From NCBI RefSeq assembly GCF_003116095.1, contig NZ_LGRA01000013.1, positions 679,541 through 743,540 on the forward strand: a stretch of DNA of 64,000 nucleotides, in the 5' to 3' direction. This document shows, piece after piece, positions 18,839-27,381 of this stretch. Origin of the DNA: Azospirillum sp. TSO35-2. Lineage in GTDB: Bacteria > Pseudomonadota > Alphaproteobacteria > Azospirillales > Azospirillaceae. Every line of letters starts with the position of its first letter. Position 1 is the first letter of the stretch. Position numbers and translations under genes: made by a program. The notes beneath the pieces are model-generated. The model was not told the DNA's origin, made no database searches, and saw only the letters and a list, made by a program, of their open reading frames with translations.

Positions 18839-20128
18839 ATGGCTTTCCTCTCCGACATCCTCTGCCCTTTCTGCGGGCTGGGGTGCGGCGATATCGGGAT
18901 CGAGCAGGACGATTCCGGCATCACCCCCCGCCCCACCGGTTGCCCCGAGGCCGACCGGCTGTTCCGCCGCTCCGCCGCCGTGCCGACCGACGCACGGCTG
19001 GGCGGCGCAACGGTCCCGCTGGACCAGGCGGTGGCCGAAGCCGCCCGGCTGCTCGGCACCAGCCGCGCGCCCCTGATCGCCGGGCTGGCGGCCGACGTCG
19101 ACGGCGTGCTCGCCGCGCTGACGCTCGCCGGGCGCATCGGCGCGACGGTCGACCACGAGCGGTCCGACGCGCTGTTCCGCAATCTGGCGGTCCTCCGGCG
19201 GTTCGGCTGGTCGGTGACGACGCTGGCCGAGCTGCGCAACCGCTGCGACCTCGTCCTGGTCGTCGGTCCCGACCCGGCCTCCGCCTTTCCCCGCCTGTGG
19301 GAGCGCTGGGTGGTGCCCGAGCCGGCCTTCCCGGCCGGCAGCGGTGACCGCAGCGTGGTCTTCCTGGGTGGGGAGCCTTTGCCCGAAACAGCGCGGCAGC
19401 TTGGCGGCCGGGTCGAAACGGTGGGGGTGGCGGGCGGCCCGCAACCCGACCTCGCCGGCCTCGTCACCGGTCTGCGCGTGGCGCTGGCGGATCGTTCGAC
19501 AAATGGGCCGGCCGCCGCTTGGGCAGCCGAGCTGGCTGCCCGGCTCCGCGCCGCGCGCTACACCGTGGTGGTCTGGGCGGCCGGCCTGTTCGAGGCGCCG
19601 CAGCCCGACCTGATCGTCGAGTCGCTGGTCCGCCTGATCCGCACGGTGGACGGCACGACGCGCTGCGCCGGCCTGCCGCTGTCGGGGGCCGACAACCTGA
19701 TCGGCGCCAACCAGGCCTGCACCTGGCGCACCGGCTTCCCGCTGCGCACCGGCTTCACCGCCGGTGTGCCGGGGCACGATCCCGAGCGGTTCGACTGGCG
19801 CCGGCGCGCCCGCGACGCCGACGTCGTCCTGTGGCTGTCCGCCTTCCGGCCGGAGTTCCCGGCGATCGAAACCGACGGCGCCGTCATCATGCTGGCCCCG
19901 CCGGAGGCCACCGTCACGCCGGAACCGGCGGTGTTCATCCCGGTCGGAACGCCGGGCATCGACCATGCCGGCGACGTGTTCCGCGCCGACAGCGTGGTGG
20001 CGCTGCACGCCGGGGCGCTGATCGACCGCGGCCTGCCCAGCGCCGCCGCGGTGCTGCGCCAAATCGACACCGCGCTCGGAAGCGCGCCCGGCGGGACATC
20101 CGCCCGCCTGGAGACTGCTCAATGCTGA
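18839..20128 (+). CDS. fhcB: Formyltransferase/hydrolase complex subunit B (formylmethanofuran dehydrogenase-like)
   Basis: 429-residue homologue of formylmethanofuran dehydrogenase subunit B. It begins with a Cys motif CPFCGLGCGDIGIE typical of molybdopterin enzymes, but overall it is short and divergent. In bacterial Fhc the B subunit lacks the redox cofactors and is thought structural, since the complex only hydrolyses formyl-methanofuran. A GANQACTWRTGFPLRTGF segment corresponds to the active-site-like region. First gene of fhcBADC; its TGA overlaps the fhcA ATG. Shine-Dalgarno is weak (AGGTGA), so the leader inverted repeat may matter for expression. Confidence 0.93.
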   Translation: MAFLSDILCPFCGLGCGDIGIEQDDSGITPRPTGCPEADRLFRRSAAVPTDARLGGATVPLDQAVAEAARLLGTSRAPLIAGLAADVDGVLAALTLAGRIGATVDHERSDALFRNLAVLRRFGWSVTTLAELRNRCDLVLVVGPDPASAFPRLWERWVVPEPAFPAGSGDRSVVFLGGEPLPETARQLGGRVETVGVAGGPQPDLAGLVTGLRVALADRSTNGPAAAWAAELAARLRAARYTVVVWAAGLFEAPQPDLIVESLVRLIRTVDGTTRCAGLPLSGADNLIGANQACTWRTGFPLRTGFTAGVPGHDPERFDWRRRARDADVVLWLSAFRPEFPAIETDGAVIMLAPPEATVTPEPAVFIPVGTPGIDHAGDVFRADSVVALHAGALIDRGLPSAAAVLRQIDTALGSAPGGTSARLETAQC

Positions 20129-21789
20129 CCAAGCTGTCCGGCGGACGCCTGTTCGACCCGGCCAACGGCCGCCACGGCGAGACCGCCGACCTCTGGCTGC
20201 GCGACGGGCGCGTCGTCGCCGATCCCGGGCCGGGCGCCGCACCCGACGCCGTGCACAACGTGTCCGGCAAGGTGGTGATGGCCGGCGCCATCGACATCCA
20301 CAGCCACATCGCCGGCGGCAAGGTCAATCTGGCCCGCCTGCTGATGGGGGAGGAGCATGAGAGCCACCGCTTCGCCGGCAGCCCCTGCGGCTGTGGCGGC
20401 GGCAGCGGCATCGCGACGCCCTCCACCCACACCACCGGCGCCCGCTACATCGAGATGGGCTTCACCGCCGCCTTCGAGCCGGCGATGCTCGGCAGCAACG
20501 CCCGCCACGCCCATCTGGAGATGAGCGACATCCCCTACATCGACACCGGCGGCTATCTGGTCCTGGGCAGCGACGATTTCCTGCTCGACCTGATCGCCAC
20601 CAACGCCGGGCAGGCGGCGGTCAACGACTACATCGGCTGGATGCTGACGGCGACGCAGAGCCTCGCCGTCAAGGTGGTCAACCCCGGCGGCATCAACGCC
20701 TTCAAGTACAACGCCCGCACCCTCGACCTCGACGAGGCCGGGCCGCATTACGGCGTCACCCCGCGCACCGTCCTGACCACCCTGGCCCGCGCGGTGTTCG
20801 ACCTCGGCCTGCCCCACCCGCTGCACGTCCATGGCTGCAACCTGGGGGTTCCCGGCAACATCGCGACGACGCTCGGCACCATCGAGGCGACGGCCGGCCT
20901 GCCGCTGCACATGACGCACATCCAGTTCCACAGCTACGACACCGCGGGCGACCGGAAATTCTCCTCGGGCGCCGCGGCGCTGGCCGAGGCGGTGAACCGC
21001 ACGCCGACGCTGTCGGTGGACATCGGCCAAGTCATGTTCGGCCAGACGGTCACCGCGTCGGCCGACACCATGGCGCAGCGCCACACCGCCCCGCTGGCCC
21101 ACCCGCGCAAATGGCTGGCGATGGACATCGAATGCGACGCCGGCTGCGGCGTCGTGCCCTTCCGCTACCGCGACAAGTCCTACGTCAACGCGCTGCAATG
21201 GGCGATCGGGCTGGAGCTGTTCCTGCTGCTCGACGATCCCTGGCGGGTGTTCCTGACGACCGACCACCCCAACGGCGCGCCCTTCACCTTCTATCCGGAG
21301 CTGATCCGCCTGCTGATGGACCGCGACTATCGGTTGGCCAAGCTGGCGGAGATCCATCCCGACGCGCCTGCCCACACCACGCTGGGCTCGATCACCCGCG
21401 AATACACGCTGGCCGAGATCGCCATCATGACCCGCGCCGCCCCGGCCCGCATCCTCGGCCTGCTCGACCGCGGCCATCTCGGGCCGGGTGCCTCGGCCGA
21501 CGTCACCGTCTACACCGACCAGCCCGACCGCCGCGCCATGTTCGAGCGCCCGGACCTCGTCTTCAAGAGCGGGCAGCTCGTCGTGCGGGATGGTGCGCTG
21601 GTGGCGATGGCTCAGGGCTGCACCCACGTCGTCCGGCCCGGCTACGACAACCTGATCGAGGGCCGCATCGCCCGCCATTTCGACGAGCGGCTGGGCCTGC
21701 CGATCAAGCATTTCCGCATCCGCGACGAGGAGATCCGGCACGGCGCCGGTCCGCTCCTCCACCCCTGCCAGCGGCGGGAGGCGCCGTGA
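20122..21789 (+). CDS. fhcA: Formyltransferase/hydrolase complex subunit A (metal-dependent amidohydrolase)
   Basis: 555-residue amidohydrolase subunit that releases formate from formyl-methanofuran. Metal ligands His60 and His62 lie in GAIDIHSHIAGGKVNL. Further expected metal-site segments are LHVHGCNLGVPGN and HMTHIQFHSYD, and the C-terminal part has FLTTDHPNGAPF with the catalytic-type Asp. Length and motifs match subunit A of bacterial Fhc and archaeal FmdA/FwdA. Start at 20122 overlaps fhcB by 7 nt and the TGA overlaps fhcD (TGATG). Confidence 0.96.
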   Translation: MLTKLSGGRLFDPANGRHGETADLWLRDGRVVADPGPGAAPDAVHNVSGKVVMAGAIDIHSHIAGGKVNLARLLMGEEHESHRFAGSPCGCGGGSGIATPSTHTTGARYIEMGFTAAFEPAMLGSNARHAHLEMSDIPYIDTGGYLVLGSDDFLLDLIATNAGQAAVNDYIGWMLTATQSLAVKVVNPGGINAFKYNARTLDLDEAGPHYGVTPRTVLTTLARAVFDLGLPHPLHVHGCNLGVPGNIATTLGTIEATAGLPLHMTHIQFHSYDTAGDRKFSSGAAALAEAVNRTPTLSVDIGQVMFGQTVTASADTMAQRHTAPLAHPRKWLAMDIECDAGCGVVPFRYRDKSYVNALQWAIGLELFLLLDDPWRVFLTTDHPNGAPFTFYPELIRLLMDRDYRLAKLAEIHPDAPAHTTLGSITREYTLAEIAIMTRAAPARILGLLDRGHLGPGASADVTVYTDQPDRRAMFERPDLVFKSGQLVVRDGALVAMAQGCTHVVRPGYDNLIEGRIARHFDERLGLPIKHFRIRDEEIRHGAGPLLHPCQRREAP

Positions 21790-22700
21790 TGGCGGAGATG
21801 CTCGTCAACGGCGTGCGCATCGAGGACACCTTCGCCGAGGCGTTCCCGATGACCTACACCCGGCTGGTGATCACCGCCGACACCCCTCATTGGGTCGACG
21901 CCGCGACCGCCAGCCTGACCGGCTTCGCCACCTCGGTCATCGGCTGCGGCTGCGAGGCGGCGGTCGAACGCCCGCTGACCCCGGACGAGACGCCGGACCG
22001 CCGGCCGGGCGCCGCGGTGATGATCTTCGGCATGTCCACCGCCGACCTCGCCAAGCACGTCGTCAACCGCGTCGGACAGTGCGTGATGACCTCGCCGGGG
22101 TCGGCCTGCTACGCCGGGCTGAGCGAGGGCACCAAGCGCATCCCGCTCGGCGGCGGCCTGCGCTATTTCGGCGACGGCCACCAGATCTCCAAGCTGTTCG
22201 GCGCCCGCCGCTTCTGGCGGCTGCCGGTGATGGACGGCGAGTTCGTCTGCGAGGACAGCGTCGCCGTGGCCAAGGGGATCGGCGGCGGCAACTTCCTGAT
22301 CCTCGCCGCCAGCCACCGCCAATGCCTGGCGGCGGCCGAGGCGGCGGTCGCGGCGATCCGGCCGATGCCCGGCATCATCCTGCCCTTCCCCGGCGGGGTG
22401 GTGCGTTCCGGCTCCAAGGTCGGGTCGAAATACAAGAAGCTGATCGCCTCCACCAACACCTTCTTCTGCCCGACGCTGCGGGCGACCGAGCCCGGCACGC
22501 TGCTGCCCGACAATGTCGAGGCGGTGCTGGAACTGGTGCTCGACGGCACCGACGAGGCGGCGATCCGCGCCGGCATGCGGGCCGGCATCGCCGCCGCCGC
22601 GGCCGGCGGGACAGCGGCCGGGGTGGTGGCGATCACCGCCGGCAATTACGGCGGAAAGCTGGGGCCGCACCATTTCCACCTCCACGAGGTGATGGCATGA
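21789..22700 (+). CDS. fhcD: Formylmethanofuran-H4MPT formyltransferase (subunit D)
   Basis: Transfers the formyl group from formyl-H4MPT to methanofuran. 303 residues, matching Ftr of archaea, with IEDTFAEAFPMTYTRLVITA at the N-terminus, IGCGCEAAVE, TSPGSACYAGL, GGGLRYFGDGHQ and the C-terminal GNYGGKLGPHHFHLHE. The stop codon lies inside a perfect 14-bp tandem duplication (22689-22716), so translation ends in the first copy. Confidence 0.96.
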   Translation: MAEMLVNGVRIEDTFAEAFPMTYTRLVITADTPHWVDAATASLTGFATSVIGCGCEAAVERPLTPDETPDRRPGAAVMIFGMSTADLAKHVVNRVGQCVMTSPGSACYAGLSEGTKRIPLGGGLRYFGDGHQISKLFGARRFWRLPVMDGEFVCEDSVAVAKGIGGGNFLILAASHRQCLAAAEAAVAAIRPMPGIILPFPGGVVRSGSKVGSKYKKLIASTNTFFCPTLRATEPGTLLPDNVEAVLELVLDGTDEAAIRAGMRAGIAAAAAGGTAAGVVAITAGNYGGKLGPHHFHLHEVMA

Positions 22701-22716
22701 GGGTGATGGCATGAGG
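22689..22716 (+). repeat. 14-bp perfect tandem duplication at the fhcD stop codon
   Basis: GTGATGGCATGAGG occurs twice in tandem (22689-22702 and 22703-22716). The second copy repeats the ATGGCATGA end of fhcD outside the reading frame. Looks like a recent slippage duplication. Confidence 0.85.
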
Positions 22717-22724
22717 GCGGCGAC

Positions 22725-23480
22725 ATGACCGGCATGACCTTGACCTTCCGGGGCGACGCCGGGCTGGCGGTGGACCTGTCCGCCGTGCTGCCCGACCGCC
22801 TCGCCGGCCTGCCGGCGGAGTCGGTAATGCGGCTGGCGCTGCCCTGCGGCGGCGGCGAGGCGCCGCTGGGCGATTTGTTCGACATCCAGGGCGGCGACGC
22901 CGCGGACGGCCTGCTCATCCGGCCGGGCGGCGCCCTGCTGCACCGGGTCGGCGCCGGCATGGCCTCGGGACGCATCCTGGTCGAGGGCGACGTCGGCGGC
23001 CACGCCGGTGCCGGGATGAGCGGCGGCGAGCTGCGCATCACCGGAAGCGCCGGGCCGTCGCTGGGCGGCGCCCTGCCCGGCCTGCCGCAGGGGATGCGCG
23101 GCGGGCTGATCGTCGTCGCCGGCGACGCCGGGGACCGCACCGGCGAGCGGATGCGCCGGGGGATCGTCGCCGTGGACGGCCGCGTCGGCGCCTACGCCGC
23201 CGCCTTCATGATCGCCGGCACCGTTGCCGCCGGCGGCGGCTGCGGCCCCTGTCCAGGCTTCGGCATGCGGCGGGGCACGCTGCTGCTGGGCCGCCGCCCC
23301 GACGCACGGCCGGATGGCTTCGTCGACGGCGGCCAGCGCGACTGGCTGTTCCTGCATCTGCTGCGGCGCGCGCTGGAGGGCACCGGAAGCTGGTTCGGCG
23401 GTGCGACCTCGACCCGCGCCCATCGGTTCATCGGCGATCTGGCGGAAGGAGGACGGGGTGAGATTCTGGCGATGCTCTGA
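22725..23480 (+). CDS. fhcC: Formyltransferase/hydrolase complex subunit C
   Basis: 251 residues of glycine-rich right-handed beta-helix like the C-terminal domain of glutamate synthase. Repeats of the pattern G-x3-G-x2-M-x2-G-x-I-x-V-x-G-D occur at GAGMASGRILVEGDVG, GAGMSGGELRITGSAG and GERMRRGIVAVDGRVG. Structural subunit of the Fhc complex. Last C1 gene of the fhc operon; its 3' end contains the Shine-Dalgarno and GTG start of the following ABC binding protein, a 23-nt overlap. Confidence 0.95.
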   Translation: MTGMTLTFRGDAGLAVDLSAVLPDRLAGLPAESVMRLALPCGGGEAPLGDLFDIQGGDAADGLLIRPGGALLHRVGAGMASGRILVEGDVGGHAGAGMSGGELRITGSAGPSLGGALPGLPQGMRGGLIVVAGDAGDRTGERMRRGIVAVDGRVGAYAAAFMIAGTVAAGGGCGPCPGFGMRRGTLLLGRRPDARPDGFVDGGQRDWLFLHLLRRALEGTGSWFGGATSTRAHRFIGDLAEGGRGEILAML

Positions 23481-24711
23481 CTTATCGATCGTCGGGAAGC
23501 GACAGCGCGCGGCCGCGATCCTGCCGATTGTCGGCCTGCTCACCCTCCTGCCAGCCACCGCCGCCCTGGCGCAGGAGTCCGGCGGGCCGGCGCAAACGCT
23601 GATGATCGGCTATCTCGGCCGCCAGGAGGAGCCGCGCACGCCGCTGAGCTTCCTCGAACCGGTGGCGACCGACGAGGGGCTTCAGGGCGCCCGGCTCGCC
23701 ATCGCCGACAACACCACGACCGGGGCGTTCCTCAACCAGACCTACCGGCTGGTGGAGCAGGTCCTGCCGCCGGACGGCGACCTCGGCGCCGGACTGAAGG
23801 CGCTGTCGGACGAGGGGGTGCGCTTCATCGTCGCCGACCTGCCGGCCGACGCGCTGCTCGCCGCCGCCGACCGGCCGGAGGCCCGCTCCATGCTGCTGTT
23901 CAACGCCCGCGCCCCCGACGACGCGCTGCGCAACGAGCAGTGCCGGGCCAACATCCTGCACACCGCGCCCAGCCGCCGCATGCTGGCCGACGCGCTGGCG
24001 CAGTATCTCGCCTGGAAGAAATGGACGAACTGGAGCCTGCTGGTCGGCCGCGACCCCGGCGACGCGCTCTACGCCGACGCCGTCCGCCGCGCCGCCAAGC
24101 GCTTCGGCGGCCGGATCGTCGCCGAGAAGACCTGGACCTTCGACACCGGCAACCGGCGCACCGACACCGGCGTCACCACCATCCAGTCCGACGTTCCGCT
24201 CGCCACCCAGGGGCCGGACCACGACGTGCTGGTCGTCGCCGACGAGGCCGACAATTTCGGCGACTATCTCGACGGCCACACCTGGTACCCCCGCCCGGTG
24301 GCCGGCACCCAGGGGCTGACCGCCACCGCGTGGTCGCGGGTGAACGAGCAGTGGGGCGGCACCCAGTTGCAGGCGCGTTTCGAGAAGCAGGCCGGCCGCT
24401 GGATGACGCCGCGCGACTACGCCGCGTGGCTGGCGGTGCGCAGCGTCGGCGAGGCGGCGTCCCGCACCAACGGCACCGGCTTCGACGATCTCGCCGCCTA
24501 CCTGCACAGCCCCGATTTCGAACTGGCCGGGTTCAAGGGCGAAGCCCTGTCCTTCCGCAAATGGGACGGCCAGATGCGCCAGCCCATCCTGATCGCCGGA
24601 CCGCGCATGCTGGTCTCGGTGTCGCCCCAGGAGGGCTTCCTGCACCCGGTGAGCACCCTCGACACGCTCGGCGATGATGCGCCGGAAACCAAATGCCGTC
24701 TCAACCGATAA
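23458..24711 (+). CDS. PQQ-linked ABC transporter substrate-binding protein (periplasmic)
   Basis: 417-residue periplasmic binding protein of the branched-chain amino-acid-receptor type, in the subfamily found with PQQ-dependent alcohol dehydrogenase systems. The N-terminus is basic, then hydrophobic (ILPIVGLLTLLPATAALAQ), then the mature domain starting TLMIGYLGRQEEPRTPLS. The GTG at 23458 fits the AGGAGG at 23447-23452 and puts the start 23 nt inside fhcC, so synthesis is coupled to the fhc operon. The ATPase and permease of this system are probably those at 33995-35625. Ligand unknown. Confidence 0.88.
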   Translation: MRFWRCSDLSIVGKRQRAAAILPIVGLLTLLPATAALAQESGGPAQTLMIGYLGRQEEPRTPLSFLEPVATDEGLQGARLAIADNTTTGAFLNQTYRLVEQVLPPDGDLGAGLKALSDEGVRFIVADLPADALLAAADRPEARSMLLFNARAPDDALRNEQCRANILHTAPSRRMLADALAQYLAWKKWTNWSLLVGRDPGDALYADAVRRAAKRFGGRIVAEKTWTFDTGNRRTDTGVTTIQSDVPLATQGPDHDVLVVADEADNFGDYLDGHTWYPRPVAGTQGLTATAWSRVNEQWGGTQLQARFEKQAGRWMTPRDYAAWLAVRSVGEAASRTNGTGFDDLAAYLHSPDFELAGFKGEALSFRKWDGQMRQPILIAGPRMLVSVSPQEGFLHPVSTLDTLGDDAPETKCRLNR

Positions 24712-24725
24712 GGCGGGCCAACCCC

Positions 24726-25700
24726 ATGCGATTCCTACTGCGCGTTTTGCTGATTCTCGCCGCCCCCGCCCTCGTCGCCGAACGGGCGGCGGCGGCGGAA
24801 ACCATCTTCGTCTCCAACGAAAAGGACAACCAGGTCGCCGTCGTGAACGGCGACAGCCTGCAGATCACCAACAAGATCAAGGTCGGGCGACGCCCCCGCG
24901 GCATCACGCTGAGCGGCGACGGCACCCAGCTCTACATCTGCGTCGGCGACGACAACCGCATCGACGTGCTGGACATCGCCAGCGGCAAGCTGGTCGACCC
25001 GCTGCCCTCCGGCCCCGATCCGGAGCTGTTCGTGCTGTCCCCCGACGGACGGAAGCTCTACGTCGCCAACGAGAACGACAACATGGTGACGATCATCGAC
25101 ACCCAGAGCCGGACGATCGCCGGCACCATCCAGGTCGGCGTCGAACCGGAAGGCATGGGCATCAGCCCCGACGGCAAGATCCTGGTCAACACCTCCGAAA
25201 CCACCAACATGGCGCACTTCATCGACACCGAGAAGCGCGCGGTCATCGGCAACGTGCTGGTCGACACCCGGCCGCGCGTCGCCCGCTTCACCGCCGACGG
25301 CCGCCAAGTGTGGGTGTCGAGCGAGATCGGCGGCACGGTCAGCGTCATCGACGCCGCGGCGCGCAAGGTGATCAAGAAGATCCGCTTCGAGGTCACCGGC
25401 GTCCGGCGCGAAGCCATCCAGGCGGTGGGCATCCAGATGACCCGCGACGGCAAGCGGGTCTTCGTGGCGCTCGGCCCGGCCAACCGGATCGCCGAGATCG
25501 ACGCCGACAGCCTGGAGGTGAAGCGCTATTTCCTGGTCGGCCAACGCGTCTGGAACCTCGCCTTCTCGCCCGACGAGAAGCGGCTCTACACGACCAACGG
25601 CATCAGCAACGACCTGTCGGTCATCGATCTGGAACGCAACAAGGTGATCAAGAGCATTCCCGTCGGCGGCGCGCCCTGGGGCGTCGTCGTGAAGCCCTGA
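24726..25700 (+). CDS. YVTN-type beta-propeller protein of the PQQ-linked ABC system
   Basis: 324 residues: signal peptide (to about residue 23, ending AERAAAA) and then seven-bladed YVTN/40-residue repeats such as IFVSNEKDNQVAVVNGDS, LYVANENDNMVTIIDTQS and LYTTNGISNDLSVIDLER. Family members co-occur with PQQ alcohol dehydrogenases. A role as a periplasmic binding or scaffold component is likely but not demonstrated. It begins 14 nt after the binding protein, same operon. Despite the propeller, no PQQ-ligand motif is evident. Confidence 0.87.
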   Translation: MRFLLRVLLILAAPALVAERAAAAETIFVSNEKDNQVAVVNGDSLQITNKIKVGRRPRGITLSGDGTQLYICVGDDNRIDVLDIASGKLVDPLPSGPDPELFVLSPDGRKLYVANENDNMVTIIDTQSRTIAGTIQVGVEPEGMGISPDGKILVNTSETTNMAHFIDTEKRAVIGNVLVDTRPRVARFTADGRQVWVSSEIGGTVSVIDAAARKVIKKIRFEVTGVRREAIQAVGIQMTRDGKRVFVALGPANRIAEIDADSLEVKRYFLVGQRVWNLAFSPDEKRLYTTNGISNDLSVIDLERNKVIKSIPVGGAPWGVVVKP

Positions 25701-25837
25701 AAGAGGCGCCCTGAACGACAGGCCCCGAAGGAGGAGGCGACGCCGGGGGAACCCGCAACCCGTGCGCTTGGTTGACAGACCAGCACGGGTGCGTCGCCGA
25801 CGGTCGACGATGACCCGGTCAGAGGGAGGTAGACTCC

Positions 25838-26044
25838 ATGCAGAACGACCGCAAGGATCAAGCGTCCAAGCCAGCGTCGAAGCCGGGTCAGAAGAGCGTC
25901 CTGAGCGACAAGGCGGAGTTCGAGAAGGACGAAGGCAAGGACACGGTCTCCCACATGAGCGACACGGGCAAGGCCGGGGCGGGCAAGACCGGGGCGGCCA
26001 GCACGCCGTCCGGTGCCAAGCACGGCGGAACCGACCGGTCGTAA
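25838..26044 (+). CDS. Small hydrophilic protein, probably disordered
   Basis: 68 residues rich in Lys, Ser, Asp and Gly with no hydrophobic core, starting MQNDRKDQASKPAS. GAGGGAGG lies 10 nt before the ATG. It resembles the low-complexity stress-type proteins common in this group and another one in this window at 57454, but no family is recognised. Its gene is in a 400-bp gap between the propeller gene and another small secreted protein. Confidence 0.55.
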   Translation: MQNDRKDQASKPASKPGQKSVLSDKAEFEKDEGKDTVSHMSDTGKAGAGKTGAASTPSGAKHGGTDRS

Positions 26045-26106
26045 GCCGCACCGTGTCCCCATCGTGACAATCGCCTGAATAGGGCGCCTGATTCTGGAGA
26101 CGAACC

Positions 26107-26478
26107 ATGAAGACCTCGACCATCCTGTTCGGTGCCATCGGTCTGGCCATCGGCGTGGCGGCGGCGGCGCTGCCGGCCTCGGCCCAGTCCAGCTCCTCCT
26201 CCGGTGCAACGTCGCCCAACGGCACGACCACCCAGAACGCCCCCGCCGCAACCAGCGGGCAGTTGCCGCCGGACTCCCTGCCCGGCCAGCGCCAGGGGGC
26301 CATCGGCGGTGAACCGGTGACCCAGGGCAATTCCGGCTCGTCGAGCGACAGCACGGCGTCGCCGACCGGGCAACTTCCCGGCAACTCGCTGCCGCAGGAG
26401 CGCCAGGGCACGATCGGCGGCAAACCGGTGACCCAAGGCGGGGGCAGCGGGTCCTCGTCCAACAGCAGCGACCAGTAA
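26107..26478 (+). CDS. Secreted low-complexity protein with internal duplication
   Basis: 123 residues. Signal peptide (ILFGAIGLAIGVAAAALPASAQ) is followed by a Ser/Gly/Thr-rich chain with two copies of a motif reading GQLP-x-SLP-x-[QE]RQG-x-IGG-x-PVTQG (about residues 54-78 and 90-114). No catalytic motif is present and function is unknown. Likely a periplasmic or surface protein. Confidence 0.6.
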   Translation: MKTSTILFGAIGLAIGVAAAALPASAQSSSSSGATSPNGTTTQNAPAATSGQLPPDSLPGQRQGAIGGEPVTQGNSGSSSDSTASPTGQLPGNSLPQERQGTIGGKPVTQGGGSGSSSNSSDQ

Positions 26479-26797
26479 CCCGCGGCCGTCCGCCAAACGG
26501 GTATTCTTTCGTGCCAATATCGCAGCCGCTGTCTCAAATATGGGGTAGTACCGACCAAGCCACCGCGCCGTCCATCGCAGTATTGGCGCAGTGCGAAGGC
26601 GGCGGCTGCGATTTTAAGTTACTCCGAACCACTTTTGTGAGTTTGGCCGGAACCGAAAGACACTGGCATAATGCCAGCCTGACCAGCGCCATTGCCGCGC
26701 CTGATCCAGAGCTATCTTTGCTGGAGCGGCGTGGCCGGCGTGTCCGCAGCGACTGCGGCGGTCCCCAACGACGTCGAAAACTAGGGAGCAAACGACA
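26479..26797. promoter_or_regulatory. Upstream region of fae with palindrome
   Basis: 319 bp without a gene. A perfect palindrome around one base, CTGGCATAATGCCAG (26663-26677), lies about 120 bp before the fae ATG and could be an operator. Fae is normally among the most abundant proteins in C1-growing cells, so strong control here is expected. No sigma-54 element found. Confidence 0.45.
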
Positions 26798-27325
26798 ATG
26801 GGCATGTGGCAAGGTTCTTCCCCGAAAATCAACCGTGTGCTGGTGGGCGAATCGCTCGTCGGCGACGGCAACGAGGTTGCCCACATCGACCTGATCATGG
26901 GACCGCGCGGAAGCGCCGCGGAAACCGCCTTCTGCAACGCGCTGACCAACAACAAGAACGGCTTCACCAGCCTTCTGGCGGTCATCGCCCCCAACCTGCA
27001 GTGCAAGCCCTCGACCATCCTGTTCAACAAGGTCACGATCAAGGGGGCGGAGCAGGCGGTGCAGATGTTCGGCCCGGCCCAGCACGGCGTCGCCAAGGCG
27101 GTGGCCGACTGCGTGGCGGAAGGCACCATCCCGCAGGACGAGATCGACAACATCTTCATCTGCGTCGGCGTCTTCATCCACTGGGAAGCCAAGGACAACG
27201 CCAAGATCCAGGACTACAACTACCGCGCCACCAAGGAAGCCATCGAGCGCGCGGTGTCCGGCTTCCCGACCGCCAAGGACCTGCTCGCCCAGAAGGACAA
27301 CGCCAAGCACCCCTTCGCCGCCTGA
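26798..27325 (+). CDS. fae: Formaldehyde-activating enzyme
   Basis: Condenses formaldehyde with H4MPT to methylene-H4MPT, the entry step of the pathway. 175 residues, usual length, with the hallmark [17 protein letters not shown] holding the catalytic His29, then [35 protein letters not shown] and [18 protein letters not shown] precedes the ATG. Monocistronic, followed by a convergent gene and a hairpin. No fae2 or fae3 paralogue is seen in the window. Confidence 0.97.
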   Translation: MGMWQGSSPKINRVLVGESLVGDGNEVAHIDLIMGPRGSAAETAFCNALTNNKNGFTSLLAVIAPNLQCKPSTILFNKVTIKGAEQAVQMFGPAQHGVAKAVADCVAEGTIPQDEIDNIFICVGVFIHWEAKDNAKIQDYNYRATKEAIERAVSGFPTAKDLLAQKDNAKHPFAA

Positions 27326-27330
27326 GGACA

Positions 27331-27381
27331 CCGGTGACGCTCCTTTGCCGCGGCCGGTTGCCGTGGGGGGTGCGTCACCGG
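27331..27381. terminator. Hairpin between fae and the convergent HisA/HisF-like gene
   Basis: CCGGTGACGC (27331-27340) pairs perfectly with GCGTCACCGG (27372-27381) across a GC-rich 31-nt loop. There is no U-tract. The right arm covers the last codons and stop of the convergent gene. Plausible bidirectional terminator. Confidence 0.4.
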
